Positions 34,000 to 43,791 of a stretch of DNA of 64,000 bases are shown in pieces. The position numbers were made by a program, and so were the translations under genes. This DNA is from Cladorhizidae sp. MBARI D1340-BT2. Its lineage: Eukaryota > Porifera > Demospongiae > Poecilosclerida > Cladorhizidae. The notes beneath the pieces were generated by a model. That model was not told the origin of the DNA, did no database searches, and was given only the letters and a program-made list of their open reading frames with translations. Where the stretch lies: NCBI GenBank assembly GCA_028752905.1, contig JAQNBH010000009.1, forward strand, positions 31,353,442-31,417,441. Reading direction: 5' to 3'. Within the stretch, counting starts at the first letter, position 1; each line of letters opens with the position of its first letter.

Positions 34000-34560
34000 G
34001 GCGTGTATAAGCTGCAACATGTCAGACAGGTAAGATGGGCGCGGTCTTCCTCCTTCAGAAGCAATTCCCTCCATTTGCTGGTCTATCACTCACCGAGGCC
34101 TCTTCACACAAGAAAGGGTGGTGGTGTTTCCAGGTATGCTCTGCGATGGCGGGCACTTCCAATTCTTCCCCTCCTGTGTTTGTCTCCTTGATCTGTTTCC
34201 AACCTCCCTCATGTCTCTCCAAGCATGCTTTCCCACGGCTGCAGGAATTCTATGCATGGCTGAGGAGTTTATGGTGAATGATAATTTATCCTTGACACAG
34301 GTGGGTCGAGATCTTAAAGTTATGCCTGATATGAAAGTGACTCTTGACGCTGTCCCAGTTCTCCATGGTCATCACTCTCTCACAGACTCTAGCAACAGAG
34401 AAGCAGCAAGAGTGGACAGACATCCTATTTCAAGTTATCAAGCTAATGACTGTTGATGAAGCAGCAGCTATAGCTAAAGAGAGATCTACATGTTCATCAG
34501 TCAGTTGTGTGCGTATTGGATGTGTACTCTGATGGTGCTAGCTATAGCTACTGGAGATGA
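34000..34560 (+). pseudogene. Decayed coding fragment, possibly EME1/XPF-family
   Basis: Within the 8-kb VPS33A intron, a stretch reading QEWTDILFQVIKLMTVDEAA and AIAKERSTCSS (about 34400-34500) resembles the helix-hairpin-helix region of EME1/MUS81-type nuclease subunits (W...I..V....A.AI......S). Stops and frame changes surround it. Splice-like GTAAGATGG near 34029 and pyrimidine-rich tracts hint at a former gene piece. This identification is weak; it may be a chance resemblance. Confidence 0.25.
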
Positions 34561-34639
34561 GTTGGTGTCGAGCGTGTGGGTTTAAGAAATATATTCAACA
34601 AACTCAAAACGAGTTTTATCAGAAGAAGGTTTGAGTTCT

Positions 34640-34815
34640 GTGGGACTATCCGTGCATGCACACACACACACATACACACACCACACACACACACAACAGA
34701 TACTCGCATGCACACACATGCACATACAGTATGTATATATATACAGTGTATAAATAGATGTATATATATATTTATTTTATTTTTTTCTTATTTTTTTTTT
34801 CCCCTTCCTTCCCAG
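34640..34815. other. microsatellite and acceptor region
   Basis: CA-rich tract (34656-34730), TATATA tract (34734-34768) and poly-T before the acceptor TTCCCAG ending at 34815. Confidence 0.6.
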
Positions 34816-34885
34816 TACACTCGTATTCTTCCTGGGCCATGTTTTCTTAGGCATCAGACAGTGGCCCGAGGACAAGAGAAGAGAA
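34816..34885 (+). CDS. VPS33A: VPS33A exon 6 of window
   Basis: Encodes YTRILPGPCFLRHQTVARGQ and EKR, matching the LRILPGPHFEERQ part of VPS33A directly after the EE of exon 5. Ends in phase 1 with donor GTGAGT at 34886; the tandem array begins within 10 nt of it. Confidence 0.92.
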
Positions 34886-34892
34886 GTGAGTC

Positions 34893-35037
34893 ATCACCTC
34901 TGTACAGACCTCTATATAATAACTCACCTCTGTACAGACCTCTATATAATAACTCACCTCTGTACAGACCTCTATATAATAACTCACCTCTGTACAGACC
35001 TCTATATAATAACTCACCTCTGTACAGACCTCACTTT
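34893..35037. repeat. 30-bp minisatellite next to a donor (5 copies)
   Basis: Unit with ACTCACCTCTGTACAGACCT and CTATATAATA. The start ATCACCTC overlaps the tail of the donor region (GTGAGTCATCACC). On the opposite strand each unit reads GAGGTGAGT, a donor consensus. Confidence 0.93.
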
Positions 35038-35164
35038 TAGATGTGGTATTAGAAGTACAAGGAGTTAAGTTGGAATACTTTTGACTATACCGATTGTTGT
35101 TTGGTAGCTCTCTATGCATTATGCAAGTATGAAAGTGCACTGTCTTCTCCATTGCATATTTCAG

Positions 35165-35269
35165 AGAGACCATCTCCAGACAAGCCCCAGACAGTTTTGG
35201 TATTCTTCTTGGGAGGCTGTACATATGCTGAGATAGCTGCTCTCCGGTTCCTCTCGCAAAAGGAAGATG
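35165..35269 (+). CDS. VPS33A: VPS33A exon 7 of window
   Basis: Encodes RPSPDKPQTVLVFFLGGCTY and AEIAALRFLSQKED, containing the diagnostic FFLGG.T.AEIAALRFLSQ motif of Vps33 proteins. Preceded by a 279-nt intron; phase 1 at both ends; donor GTGAGC at 35270. Confidence 0.96.
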
Positions 35270-35446
35270 GTGAGCTTCTATTGACAAACACAACCTGTGG
35301 GTGTATAGATGTGCGTGCCTCTACATGTTCTGCTCCTTTCAGAAACCTGGCCAATCAATGCATGCCAGTCTATGAACTCACAGTGCATGCGTCCATGGGA
35401 TTTGCCGTGGACAAAATTGACAAAAATTAGTTGTGGGTTTGTGTTG

Positions 35447-35876
35447 TCTATATAAAAATATCTTATTGAGGTTGTCTATATAAAAATACCTTATTGAGGT
35501 AGTCTATATTTATTGTGATTGTCTATATAAAAATACCTTATTGAGGTTGTCTATATAATTGAGGTAGTCTATATAAAAAATACCTTATTGAGGTCTATAT
35601 TAAAAAAATACCTTATTGAGGTTTTGTCTATATAAAAATACCTTATTGCTTATTGAGGTTGTCTATATAAAAAATACATTATTGGGGTTGTCTATTATTT
35701 TTTTAATTACCTTATTGAGGATGTCTAGATAAAAATACCTTATTGAGGTTGCCTATTAAAAAATACCTTATTGAGGATGTCTATATAAAACTATATAAAA
35801 AATACCTTATTGAGGTTGCCTATATTAAAAAATACCTTATTGAGGATGTCTATATAAAAAAATACCTTATTGAGGT
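35447..35876. repeat. Degenerate about 28-bp AT-rich tandem repeat
   Basis: Imperfect units TGTCTATATAAAAATACCTT plus ATTGAGGT with many indels, in the last VPS33A intron. Confidence 0.85.
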
Positions 35877-36163
35877 GCTGATATTAACACCCAAACATTT
35901 TTTGTTGGCATTGAGAGTGCTGGTTTTACAGGAATGTCTGTCTGCATAGATTCTGCCTCTGTGCTAAGGTTAACATTTTGATGGGCTATTTGCACAAGAT
36001 GCTGACTAACAAGCCTAACTGTTGTGGAGAACATGAAGTAGGACATTCTGGATTGTTGGAGTTCTCATAAGATGAGAAACCTCTCAAAGTTTTTGTTTCT
36101 TAATGTTGACTTGATGGGTCCTCAGGCCAGCAGCACATGTGTTGATTTGTGACTTGTCTGTAG

Positions 36164-36462
36164 CTTCTACCGACTACATTATTGGCACAACTAACATCAT
36201 GAACGGTGTGGGACTCATCAACTCGGTCTTGGCTGACACGCCTCACTTCAAACCAGTCCAACTCTGGGACAATCAGATGGATGACCCCTCCACTTCAGCA
36301 GGAATGCAGGGACGATCATCAGGACAAGGGAGACCAACAACAGGACAGAGAGTTGCAGGGGGGCAACAGGGGACACGATCAGTGGGACAGCATGGGAGGC
36401 CCGGGCCCGCTGGTCCGGACAAACCGCCTAGAAAACCAGGCAATCCGTTTATGGTCAACTGA
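36164..36462 (+). CDS. VPS33A: VPS33A last exon with extended Gly/Gln/Pro-rich C-terminus
   Basis: Begins ASTDYIIGTTNIMNGVGLIN, matching the end of human VPS33A (EYVIATTKLMNG). It does not stop where the human protein does. About 70 further residues follow, rich in Gly, Gln, Arg and Pro (QGRSSGQGRP, RVAGGQQGTR, GRPGPAGPDK), ending PFMVN and TGA at 36460-36462. The frame is the same as the conserved part, so the tail is in the predicted protein. Basic and low-complexity, it is probably disordered. No AATAAA was noticed soon after the stop. Confidence 0.92.
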
Positions 36463-37229
36463 GAGGACACCTCTCATGTGTGTGAGCTATTTCTAGCGTG
36501 TCAGCAAAAACATTTCACCTTTTTTAATTTTAATGTGTGTCCAAATAACTGTGTTGGTTGTGATGGAAAGTTTGTCAGTAATTGTATTTTGCAAGTCTGC
36601 CATGCAGAGTGTGTGTGGAACCCACCTCTTGTGGGAAGATACCTCGGTGATCAGCAAATGGAAGGTGGAAGAAGGTGCGTGGGCTAGAGTTACCCGATTG
36701 CTAGGTCTCAATTCTCATGCACGTGGAAAAGAAGGAGGGAATTGAATTTCAAAAAGTACGAGAAGAAAATTAGTGGCTTTGAAGTTAACTTGTAGGTCTA
36801 ATTACTTTTTATAGGGTGTCTATTACATATAACTAGCTGGCTATAGGTTAACAGGTAACTCCCAGCTAAAAATTAATAACAAACTACGATGCCTGCTACT
36901 GCTGAGGTGAAGTAGACTTGTACTAGGCAGCACAGCCAAGCAGAAAGTGAAAATGATTGACTAAAGAAATGTTTATAGTTGTGCTGGATAAGGTTCCTTG
37001 AAAACATGATTGCCAACAGAGAAGAAGCTTCTTGTCCTAGATAGGGCTGAGGCACATGCAAAATAAGATTATGCAATTGAATGGGATGCATTATCAAAAA
37101 CGGATCATTTTTACTTCGAATGCTACAGCAGTAACTGAACTTCTTCAATTAAGGGTGTGTTCTCAGTTTTCTTTGACATGTGTTGGAATTCAAAACCATT
37201 GAAATCACTACCTTGTCCAATCAGGTTTC
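36463..37229. other. VPS33A 3' UTR and intergenic DNA
   Basis: No canonical poly-A signal noticed. Short ORFs on both strands are unrecognised. Confidence 0.4.
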
Positions 37230-37365
37230 ATATACATACATACCTCCAGGGCAGATGTATTCGTCAAAGCCCACATCCATAAGTACCTCCAGGGCAGATG
37301 TGTTCCTCAAGCCCGCATCCATACGTACCTCCAGGGCTGATGTGTTCATCAAGCCCACATCCATA
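37230..37365. repeat. Inverted remnant of the 42-bp minisatellite (3 copies)
   Basis: Units with CCTCCAGGGCAGATGTATTC and AAGCCCACATCCATAAGTA are the reverse complement of the 39.06-39.96 kb array. Confidence 0.9.
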
Positions 37366-38430
37366 AGAGAGAAGATGGCGAAGAAGGCAGAAGAGTGGGT
37401 TGGGAAGGTGACGTGGATGAGTAGAGTGAATGGGCAGGTGGAAGTAGACAGAGGAAGAATGGTGTGGGAGCTTCTAGTGAGACCTAGTATGGAGTATGCA
37501 GCTGAAGTGTGGTGGACAGGAGGACATAATGCTTGCAAGAAGTTCGGAGGAGGAGATTTTTGGGGATATTTAAGTAATACAGTACTGTAGTAGGAGTGTC
37601 AATTCAGGGAGATATGGGGTGGAGGAAGTTGCAGAGGAAAGAGATGAAGGTTTTGTTTGGTAAGAGATTAAAAGTGTTGGAACAGAGCAGATTGGTTTAA
37701 TAAAATAGTTGTAAGAGGATGGAGGAATCGGATGATGAGAAGAATATGAGATCTTGAGGAGAAAAATCGAGCTAAACAACGATTATAATCACCTTCTCGA
37801 TAACCAACTTCAAATTGTATTCACTCGACTTGATTATTGAGAAGGTGAATATAATATTATGTCAACTGAGAGTTCGTTGACTAAACAACAACGAGGTTGT
37901 GTCAGCACATAAGTAGAAGGGGAAAATGAAGGTGAGGAATTAGAAGGATTGGGAGGAGGAAGTAAACAGCAAGAGTACGCTGAAGTTTTATAAATTGACA
38001 ATGGTGCTGGGGTGGAGAGGTAGGTAGTATGTATGGTCATGCATGGTCAGGAAGGTGTGCAGTTGCAATTTAGACCGACCTGGGTTGTTAGAGGAATGTG
38101 GGATAATTAGGGATGAGAGAGGTGTATCATGTGTGACTGTGGAGCAGGGGAAGATGTGGGACACTTCTTGGTAAATGGGTGAAGAATTCGAGAGAGGACG
38201 GCTTGTACTGGTGGATGAGGTGCGCAGAATTGTAGTGGCTGGACAGTAGCTGGATGAATATAGAAGAGTGGGTAAGGTGTCGTTGTTGGGGAAAGGTGTG
38301 GAGGGAGTAGGTAAGGTGACATTGTTGGGGAAAGATGTCGGGGGAGTAAGTGATGCAGTGCTGGAGGAGGTGGGTGAGTGTGTTATGTACTGGGTAGGAA
38401 AGTGTGTAGTTACTGTCACATAGTCTCACA
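37366..38430 (+). pseudogene. LINE reverse-transcriptase 3' part (decayed)
   Basis: Conceptual translation in shifting frames gives KMAKKAEEWVGKVTWMSRVN, RGRMVWELLVRPSMEYAAEV and WWTGG, a post-palm RT segment. Much later come CDCGAGEDVGHFLV (about 38120-38170), EEFERGR, LDEYRRVGKVSLLGKGVEG and VSDAVLEEVGECVMYWVGK (about 38350-38400), the C-terminal part of the same polyprotein. Frameshifts and a run of non-coding sequence (37560-38030) show decay. The preceding RT segment lies inverted at 40130-39960. Confidence 0.65.
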
Positions 38431-39059
38431 CTGTGCATGTGGTGGTCTTAAGGTTCAGCAGTATCAATCATAAAGGGTGATTTCTGCCAAGTATAATTAA
38501 AAAACACTTCTACCGTCCCTAAAATCCTTGTAAATTAATTTGGCACGTCAAGCTCCACAACAAGTTAAAATTGATATTCAAGATCTCGTTTTCCTCCACG
38601 CAGACCTACTTAACTCTTGTAGTAGCTAATTACAACCAGAAGACACCAATTACACCCTAAACCGCAGCAACTAGTATTTTTACACCCTAAATGGTATTGA
38701 GATACATAGCAGCAACTGCATGTTTTCGCTGCAAAGAATTGATCAGTCAGAAGTTCACTCTTGTGACAATAGTTACCAGCATAAACCTTCAACAACAAAA
38801 AAGACCAGTAACTATTTATGATTCATTGACACATAGGTGTTATGCGTATATGCTTTAGTAATATGCATAGCAAATTATGAGTGGTTCTTGCAGCAACTAC
38901 ATCAAATGAACAACTACATCAAATGAATCACAAATTGACAGGTCAGTGACAAAATCAACCAGAGGGAGAAAGAATTGACACAGCACTATAAGTTATGTAT
39001 TCAAACACTCGGCTGGTTTCCAGGTTTTTCCTGCTCACAGCACACAACTCTCGTCGGAA
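38431..39059. other. intergenic sequence
   Basis: Unique-looking; a short direct duplication AACTACATCAAATGAA near 38895-38930. Nothing else seen. Confidence 0.4.
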
Positions 39060-39960
39060 TGATGACTGGACTTGAGGAACACATCAGCCCTGGAGGCACT
39101 TATGGATGTGGGCTTGAGGAACACATCTGCCCTGGAGGTACTTATGGATGTGGGCTTGAGGAACACATCTGCCCTGGAGGTACTTATGGATGTGGGCTTG
39201 ACGAACACATCAGCCCTGGAGGTACTTATGGATGTGGGCTTGATGAACACATCTGCCCTGGAGGTACTTATGGATGTGGGCTTGACGAACACATCAGCCC
39301 TGGAGGTACTTATGGATGTGGACTTGAGGAACACATCTGCCCTGGAGGTACTTATGGATGTGGGCTTGAACACATCTCCCTGGATGTACTTATGCATGTG
39401 GGCTTGACGAACACATCTGCCCTGGAGGTACTTATGGATGTGGGCTTGAGGAACACATCTGCCCTGGAGGTACTTATGGATGTGGGCTTGACGAACACAT
39501 CTGCCCTGGAGGTACTTATGGATGTGGGCTTGAGGAACACATCTGCCCTGGAGGTACTTATGGATGTGGGCTTGAGGAACACATCTGCCCTGGAGGTACT
39601 TATGGATGTGGGCTTGACGAACATATATGCCCTGGAGGTACTTATGGATGTGGGCTTGACGAACACATCTGCCCTGGAGGTACTTATGGATGTGGGCTTG
39701 AACACATCTGTCCTGGAGGTACTTATGGATGTGGGCTTGACGAACACATCTGCCCTGGAGGTACTTATGGATGTGGGCTTGACGAACACATCTGCCCTGG
39801 AGGTACTTATGGATGTGGGCTTGAACACATCTCCCTGGAGGTACTTATGCATGTGGGCTTGATGAACACATTTGCCCTGGAGGTGCTTATGGATGTGGGC
39901 TTGATGAACACATCTGCCCTGGAGGTACTTATGGATGTGGGCTTGATGAACACATCTGAA
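39060..39960. repeat. 42-bp minisatellite (about 21 copies)
   Basis: Unit with GAGGAACACATCTGCCCTGG and AGGTACTTATGGATGTGGGCTT; GAGG/GACG/GATG variants. Frames on both strands are open because 42 is divisible by 3. It sits between the inverted halves of a LINE relic. Confidence 0.95.
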
Positions 39961-40130
39961 CTAAGCATTACCCATTATCTGTCAAACCATACTCCCAAAT
40001 ACTTGATTTTTTTTACTTCTTCCAATATCTCCTCACCAATCCTCCATAACTCCTACTTCCTTCCTCCCTATTACCCTGACCTTGCTCTTCTTACTATTAA
40101 ACTTCATCTTCCACCTTAAACACATAAGCC
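39961..40130 (-). pseudogene. LINE reverse-transcriptase central part (inverted half)
   Basis: On the minus strand, starting near 40120: KMKFNSKKSKVRVIGRKE, then EDW, and IKYLGVWFD near 39985. This is the RT block (N..KS.V...G.....KYLG) that normally comes just before the KAEEWVGKV block now at 37.37 kb on the other strand. The minisatellite begins right after KYLGV. Confidence 0.6.
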
Positions 40131-40149
40131 TGTACCAAAATCAACGCCC

Positions 40150-40490
40150 TCAATTTTGCACCCGCGCGCTTGACCACGTCATAAATTTTTAACGCTTATT
40201 GAAAAAGGTGATTGAATGCTCTAGGCCGTCTAGGGCTTCCTCTAGCCACTCGTGCCAATTTCAATTTTTTTGTACTTAGCAATCTGGAGTTATTCTGGAT
40301 GGGATGCAGGTTTTTGAGGTCCCTCCACTTTAGGGTCTAGTAACTTGCCTATAGTTATCCTATGAAACATATTTTAGTATCAAAAGAGAGCACACAGAGA
40401 GACCTATCTTTTGAGCTATATATCAAGTCCATACCATGAAGTTTGCAGAATCTACAGAGCTCTAAAGTTGTAACCACAAGTTATAAAAAA
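40150..40490. mobile_element. Single-arm copy of the fold-back family
   Basis: Shares GGGCTTCCTCTAGC, TTTTGAGGT, CCACTTTAG, TAGTAACTTG, GAGCACACAGAGAGACCTAT and TTTGAGCTATATATCAAGTC in order with the right arm at 8.13-8.46 kb. The matching inverted arm is absent. Confidence 0.65.
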
Positions 40491-41939
40491 GTTTAAAAAA
40501 TGCGACTTCATCAAACCTCAGTTTACATGGCTGTAACTCAAAATCATGGAGGTCAGTGTCTCTGCCGCCATAACTCACTCTGAGATTTATATTATCTCAA
40601 ACATTTTGTATCATTTTGAAGCTCTATCCTAACTCTTTAAAGTGAACGGTCAAATTTTTCTGTCTTGCTTTATCTTGATGATCAAAGGACAATTGAAGGT
40701 CAAATTTTACATATGAGACCCCTAGAAAATTTTATAAAAGATTTCCATCGCTTATTTTATAGCACTAGAGATACGTTACCCACACCAGCAATTAGAAGGC
40801 AATACAAAATCTGAGTAGTCTTTTGGAGCGGCGAAGGCATTTTTGAGGGACTTTTGCATCTTGAAGGTACTTGCCAGAAGATAAAAAGAAAATATATATT
40901 ATGAATGCTCATGGAGATGGAGATTGAAAAAAAGAAGTTATGATCAGTTGTATTGAGGTAACATTTTTATTTTTTTTGACCTAAGGTAAGGTACCCCCTT
41001 AAGATAAGCAGAGAAAAGTGCGTTTTAAAATATATGCCGCGAAAATTAATTGACGCGCACTGATTTTTCGACTCCGGAGTCTTACTCTTTACATGATCCC
41101 CTTTGTCTCCCTGAGATTCGAAGTTAAGAGATTGAAATTGGGAAGCTAATTTAAAATAACTTCCAAGTTTCTTCTGTGACATCTTGAAACACTATGACTT
41201 GACTTTACCAGTGGCATACCCTGTCTAGAACATTAGGTCAAGCACGAGTCATGCAAGTGAGAAATTCATTGATCTTTTGAAGATTGAGATCCTGACCAGC
41301 TCTAAATGAAAGCCATAACCACATCATAAAATGACCTCATCATGTCTTGTCTGGCAGTGCATGCCAAGGTCAGTGTAAAATGGTACAGCTCTACATTGTA
41401 ATGTTAATTTATTGTAATGTTAATTTATAAAAATTTGGGGGGCCAGGTCCCCCTGTTCCTATGCTAATAGATCATTCACATTCACAACTGACTGAATGGG
41501 ATGTATGAAGCAGAGAGGCACTGCTGGAACTGCCACCAGGTAATACTGAGGTTCCAGAACTAAAGTAAACAATAAATCAATCTGGTCATGTTACATCACT
41601 GTCTCATAGGTAATAAACTTAGCTATAGCTTACTTCTTGCTAGAAATATCGGCGTAGTCTTGTTATTCGCTTTACAGGAGGTTCTCTTGAGGTAGAGGCC
41701 CTTTTAGACATGATCTAACTCAACTGGTGAAGACTCACTGACACTGCTCAGATAGAAAGCCACACTATATGCTTGCTGTTGCAGCTGACACAATAGTTTA
41801 AAGGTTAGAAGCAGGTCTGGCTTATATTACCTCAAACACATGTACTCCTCATTTTCTAATGTGTTATATTTTGCCTGCCTCATAAATAAAACAAATAAAT
41901 ACTAGAAGGAAAAAATCATAATGAATATCATTAACTTGG
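40491..41939. other. intergenic sequence
   Basis: No gene recognised. A small duplication TATTGTAATGTTAATTTA is present at about 41395-41430. Confidence 0.4.
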
Positions 41940-42005
41940 AGTGGGGGGGGGGGGCTTCATCCCCCAAAGCCCCCCCCCCCCCCCCCCTTCTGGATCTGCC
42001 CCTGC
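41940..42005. mobile_element. Likely end of a hAT-type element (solo terminus)
   Basis: A run of Gs, then CTTCATCCCCCAAAGC, then about 20 Cs, then CTTCTGGATCTGCCCCTG. The reverse complement CAGGGGCAGATCCAG is the classic animal hAT terminus. I find no partner end nearby. Confidence 0.45.
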
Positions 42006-42780
42006 TATGTATAAAAACATGGGGTGAGAGGAGATTGTGAATTGTTTGCCATCACACGGGAAAAAATGATTGAGAGGTTATAGGCTTGGAATATAAAGCC
42101 TACTCCTTTTGTTGCACCACTCCAGTATGTAATGGCAGTGAGTGTCAGTGCATCTTTGGGAGAGCATCCCTTCGTGACCATATGTGCTTTACTTTGGAAA
42201 TGGCCACATTGGAGATGCTACTTCGTGCAACTTGCACAAACACATGGTGTACGAGGAGTTGTTGCTTTTGTCAGAAAATGATATTCCATTTATTGATAGC
42301 CATTAAAACACATTTACAAGCTTTAACTATCAACCCAACCCACGCCCACATACCCATACTCGTGCATAATAATCATCGATAAGGTCGCCTTGAAAGCTCT
42401 CACAGGAAGAAAGCCTTACAATTACAGAGAATATTTCATGACAAAAAATAGCATCCCTTAAAAACAAGTTTGTTGGCTTAACTCTAATTATCGTGTAAAT
42501 TTTAGCATAAAGCATTTTCTGTGAATAATTTAATTTTGTTTTAGCTTATCTCATTATCCTCATTATGTCTAGTTTTCTTAGAAATGTTTAAACTTGGTGC
42601 AAAGGTTAGAATACCCGTAGTCGTACCTCCTCAAGTTCTTATAGAAACTTATTTACATGCAAAACCAAATTATTTAGACTTGTATATAGCAATGTCTAAC
42701 AGAAGCAATAAAATATCCATGTATAAGAATGTGAGATTATGTAAAAGATATCAGTAGATATCCTCCCGTGCATAATATAG
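42006..42780. other. 3' flank of minus-strand receptor gene
   Basis: No gene recognised. On the minus strand, after the stop at 42781, a TTTATTGC word (plus GCAATAAA at 42704) could belong to the 3' UTR, but I cannot confirm a poly-A signal. Confidence 0.35.
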
Positions 42781-43231
42781 TTATGGTGTGTATGGAGTAT
42801 GAGGACAATTTTCGTAGACGTCGGGCATAGCTTGTGACAGTGTGTGTGGCAGGTTCCTATAGAGTGGACTACTTTCAAAGGCAAGCATGTATTCGTACTG
42901 CTCTGTATCCAGCTCCTGGTGCAGATCTCTTGACTTTTCCCTTGCTGGGGGCATTGGATTAATGGGGATGGAAGTAGAGGCATAGATAACTTCAATATCC
43001 TCCAACCGTTGCTGTTCCTGACTCAATCCTTTCTCTCCCCTCTCTCTTTTTTTCTCCTTTATCTCCCCTTCTTCCACCTCTTGGGGTTTGGGGAAAGCGA
43101 GACCTTGGGTGCTTGCTTCTGCTGTTTCTTTGGAGTGCATGTCTGTGTCTGTATTTCTGTGCAGCATGCTTGCTCCTTGGGCACAAGCATAATGTTTGGA
43201 ATGTGATCTTCTAACTGGTTTAGACACAGCC
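42781..43231 (-). CDS. Receptor cytoplasmic tail exon with SH2-type tyrosine motifs (last exon)
   Basis: Last exon of a minus-strand transmembrane gene, 149 residues plus stop. Acceptor TTTTTCAAG at 43232; phase 2, joining the upstream TM exon. The tail is hydrophilic and charged (EVEEGEIKEKKRERGEKG) with five spaced tyrosine sites: IEVIYAST, EQYEYMLAF, SPLYRNLP, DVYENC and HTPYTP. YEYM fits the YxxM PI3K-type SH2 site; YRN and YEN fit the YxN GRB2-type site (known consensus; binding is inferred). No kinase domain is present. It probably encodes a phospho-dependent docking tail. Confidence 0.7.
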
Positions 43232-43313
43232 CTTGAAAAAGAATAGAACAAGAGTAATAATATGCTGTCTTGCTGTACATAACCGTAACACAACTAAATT
43301 TGTATAATCTTAC

Positions 43314-43791
43314 TCTGAAAATCTCCGTTTTCTTATGTAGAATAAGCTTAGAACAATAACTCCTGCCAGTGCCAATATTATCAGCAGCATTATCATTCCC
43401 ACCATGCCACCCAGTACTCCGACTATTGCGTTAGACAGTCCAGCACCCATACTTTCCATCAAAGTCAGAATATGCACACAACCAGTGCTGTTCACAGAAT
43501 TGTCCACATCTGTCTCCACACAGCAGGTGTAGTTGGTACCAGCCATCAACCCAGTCACAGCGATCCTATTGGTGGAGTTGTCCACCAAGTACATGTATGA
43601 GATGCAGTGACTTCGACTGAGATATAAATCATCAGTGATTACGGTGCTGCTGCTGTTACAGTTGATGTTGAAGTACATTGCAGTTATGAACTTGGAAGGA
43701 GGAGCGGTCCAGGACAGGCCAAGAGATGTGCTGGATAAAGAATCCACTTGTGGATTCAGGTTAATTGCTGGAGTATTCATGTCAAGTATGT
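43314..43791 (-). CDS. FN3-like domain plus transmembrane segment exon
   Basis: Penultimate exon of the same gene, phase 1 start after AACAG, donor GTAAGA at 43313 (minus), then an 82-nt intron. It encodes a fibronectin-III-like domain: LNPQVDSLSSTSLGLSWTAP, later NRIAVTGLMAGTNYTCCVET. A strongly hydrophobic segment follows (IVGVLGGMVGMIMLLIILAL, then AGVIVLSLF) with the stop-transfer sequence YIRKRR. The layout parallels the FN3-TM exons of the + strand receptor at 59.8-64 kb, so the two are probably paralogues facing away from each other. The 5' exons were not found between 43.8 and 52.4 kb, so the gene is incomplete here or truncated. Confidence 0.72.

Noticed and set aside
38975..39862. 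295-codon ORF resembling a repetitive secreted protein
   Set aside because: The 42-bp minisatellite keeps frames open on both strands; an RT relic borders it.
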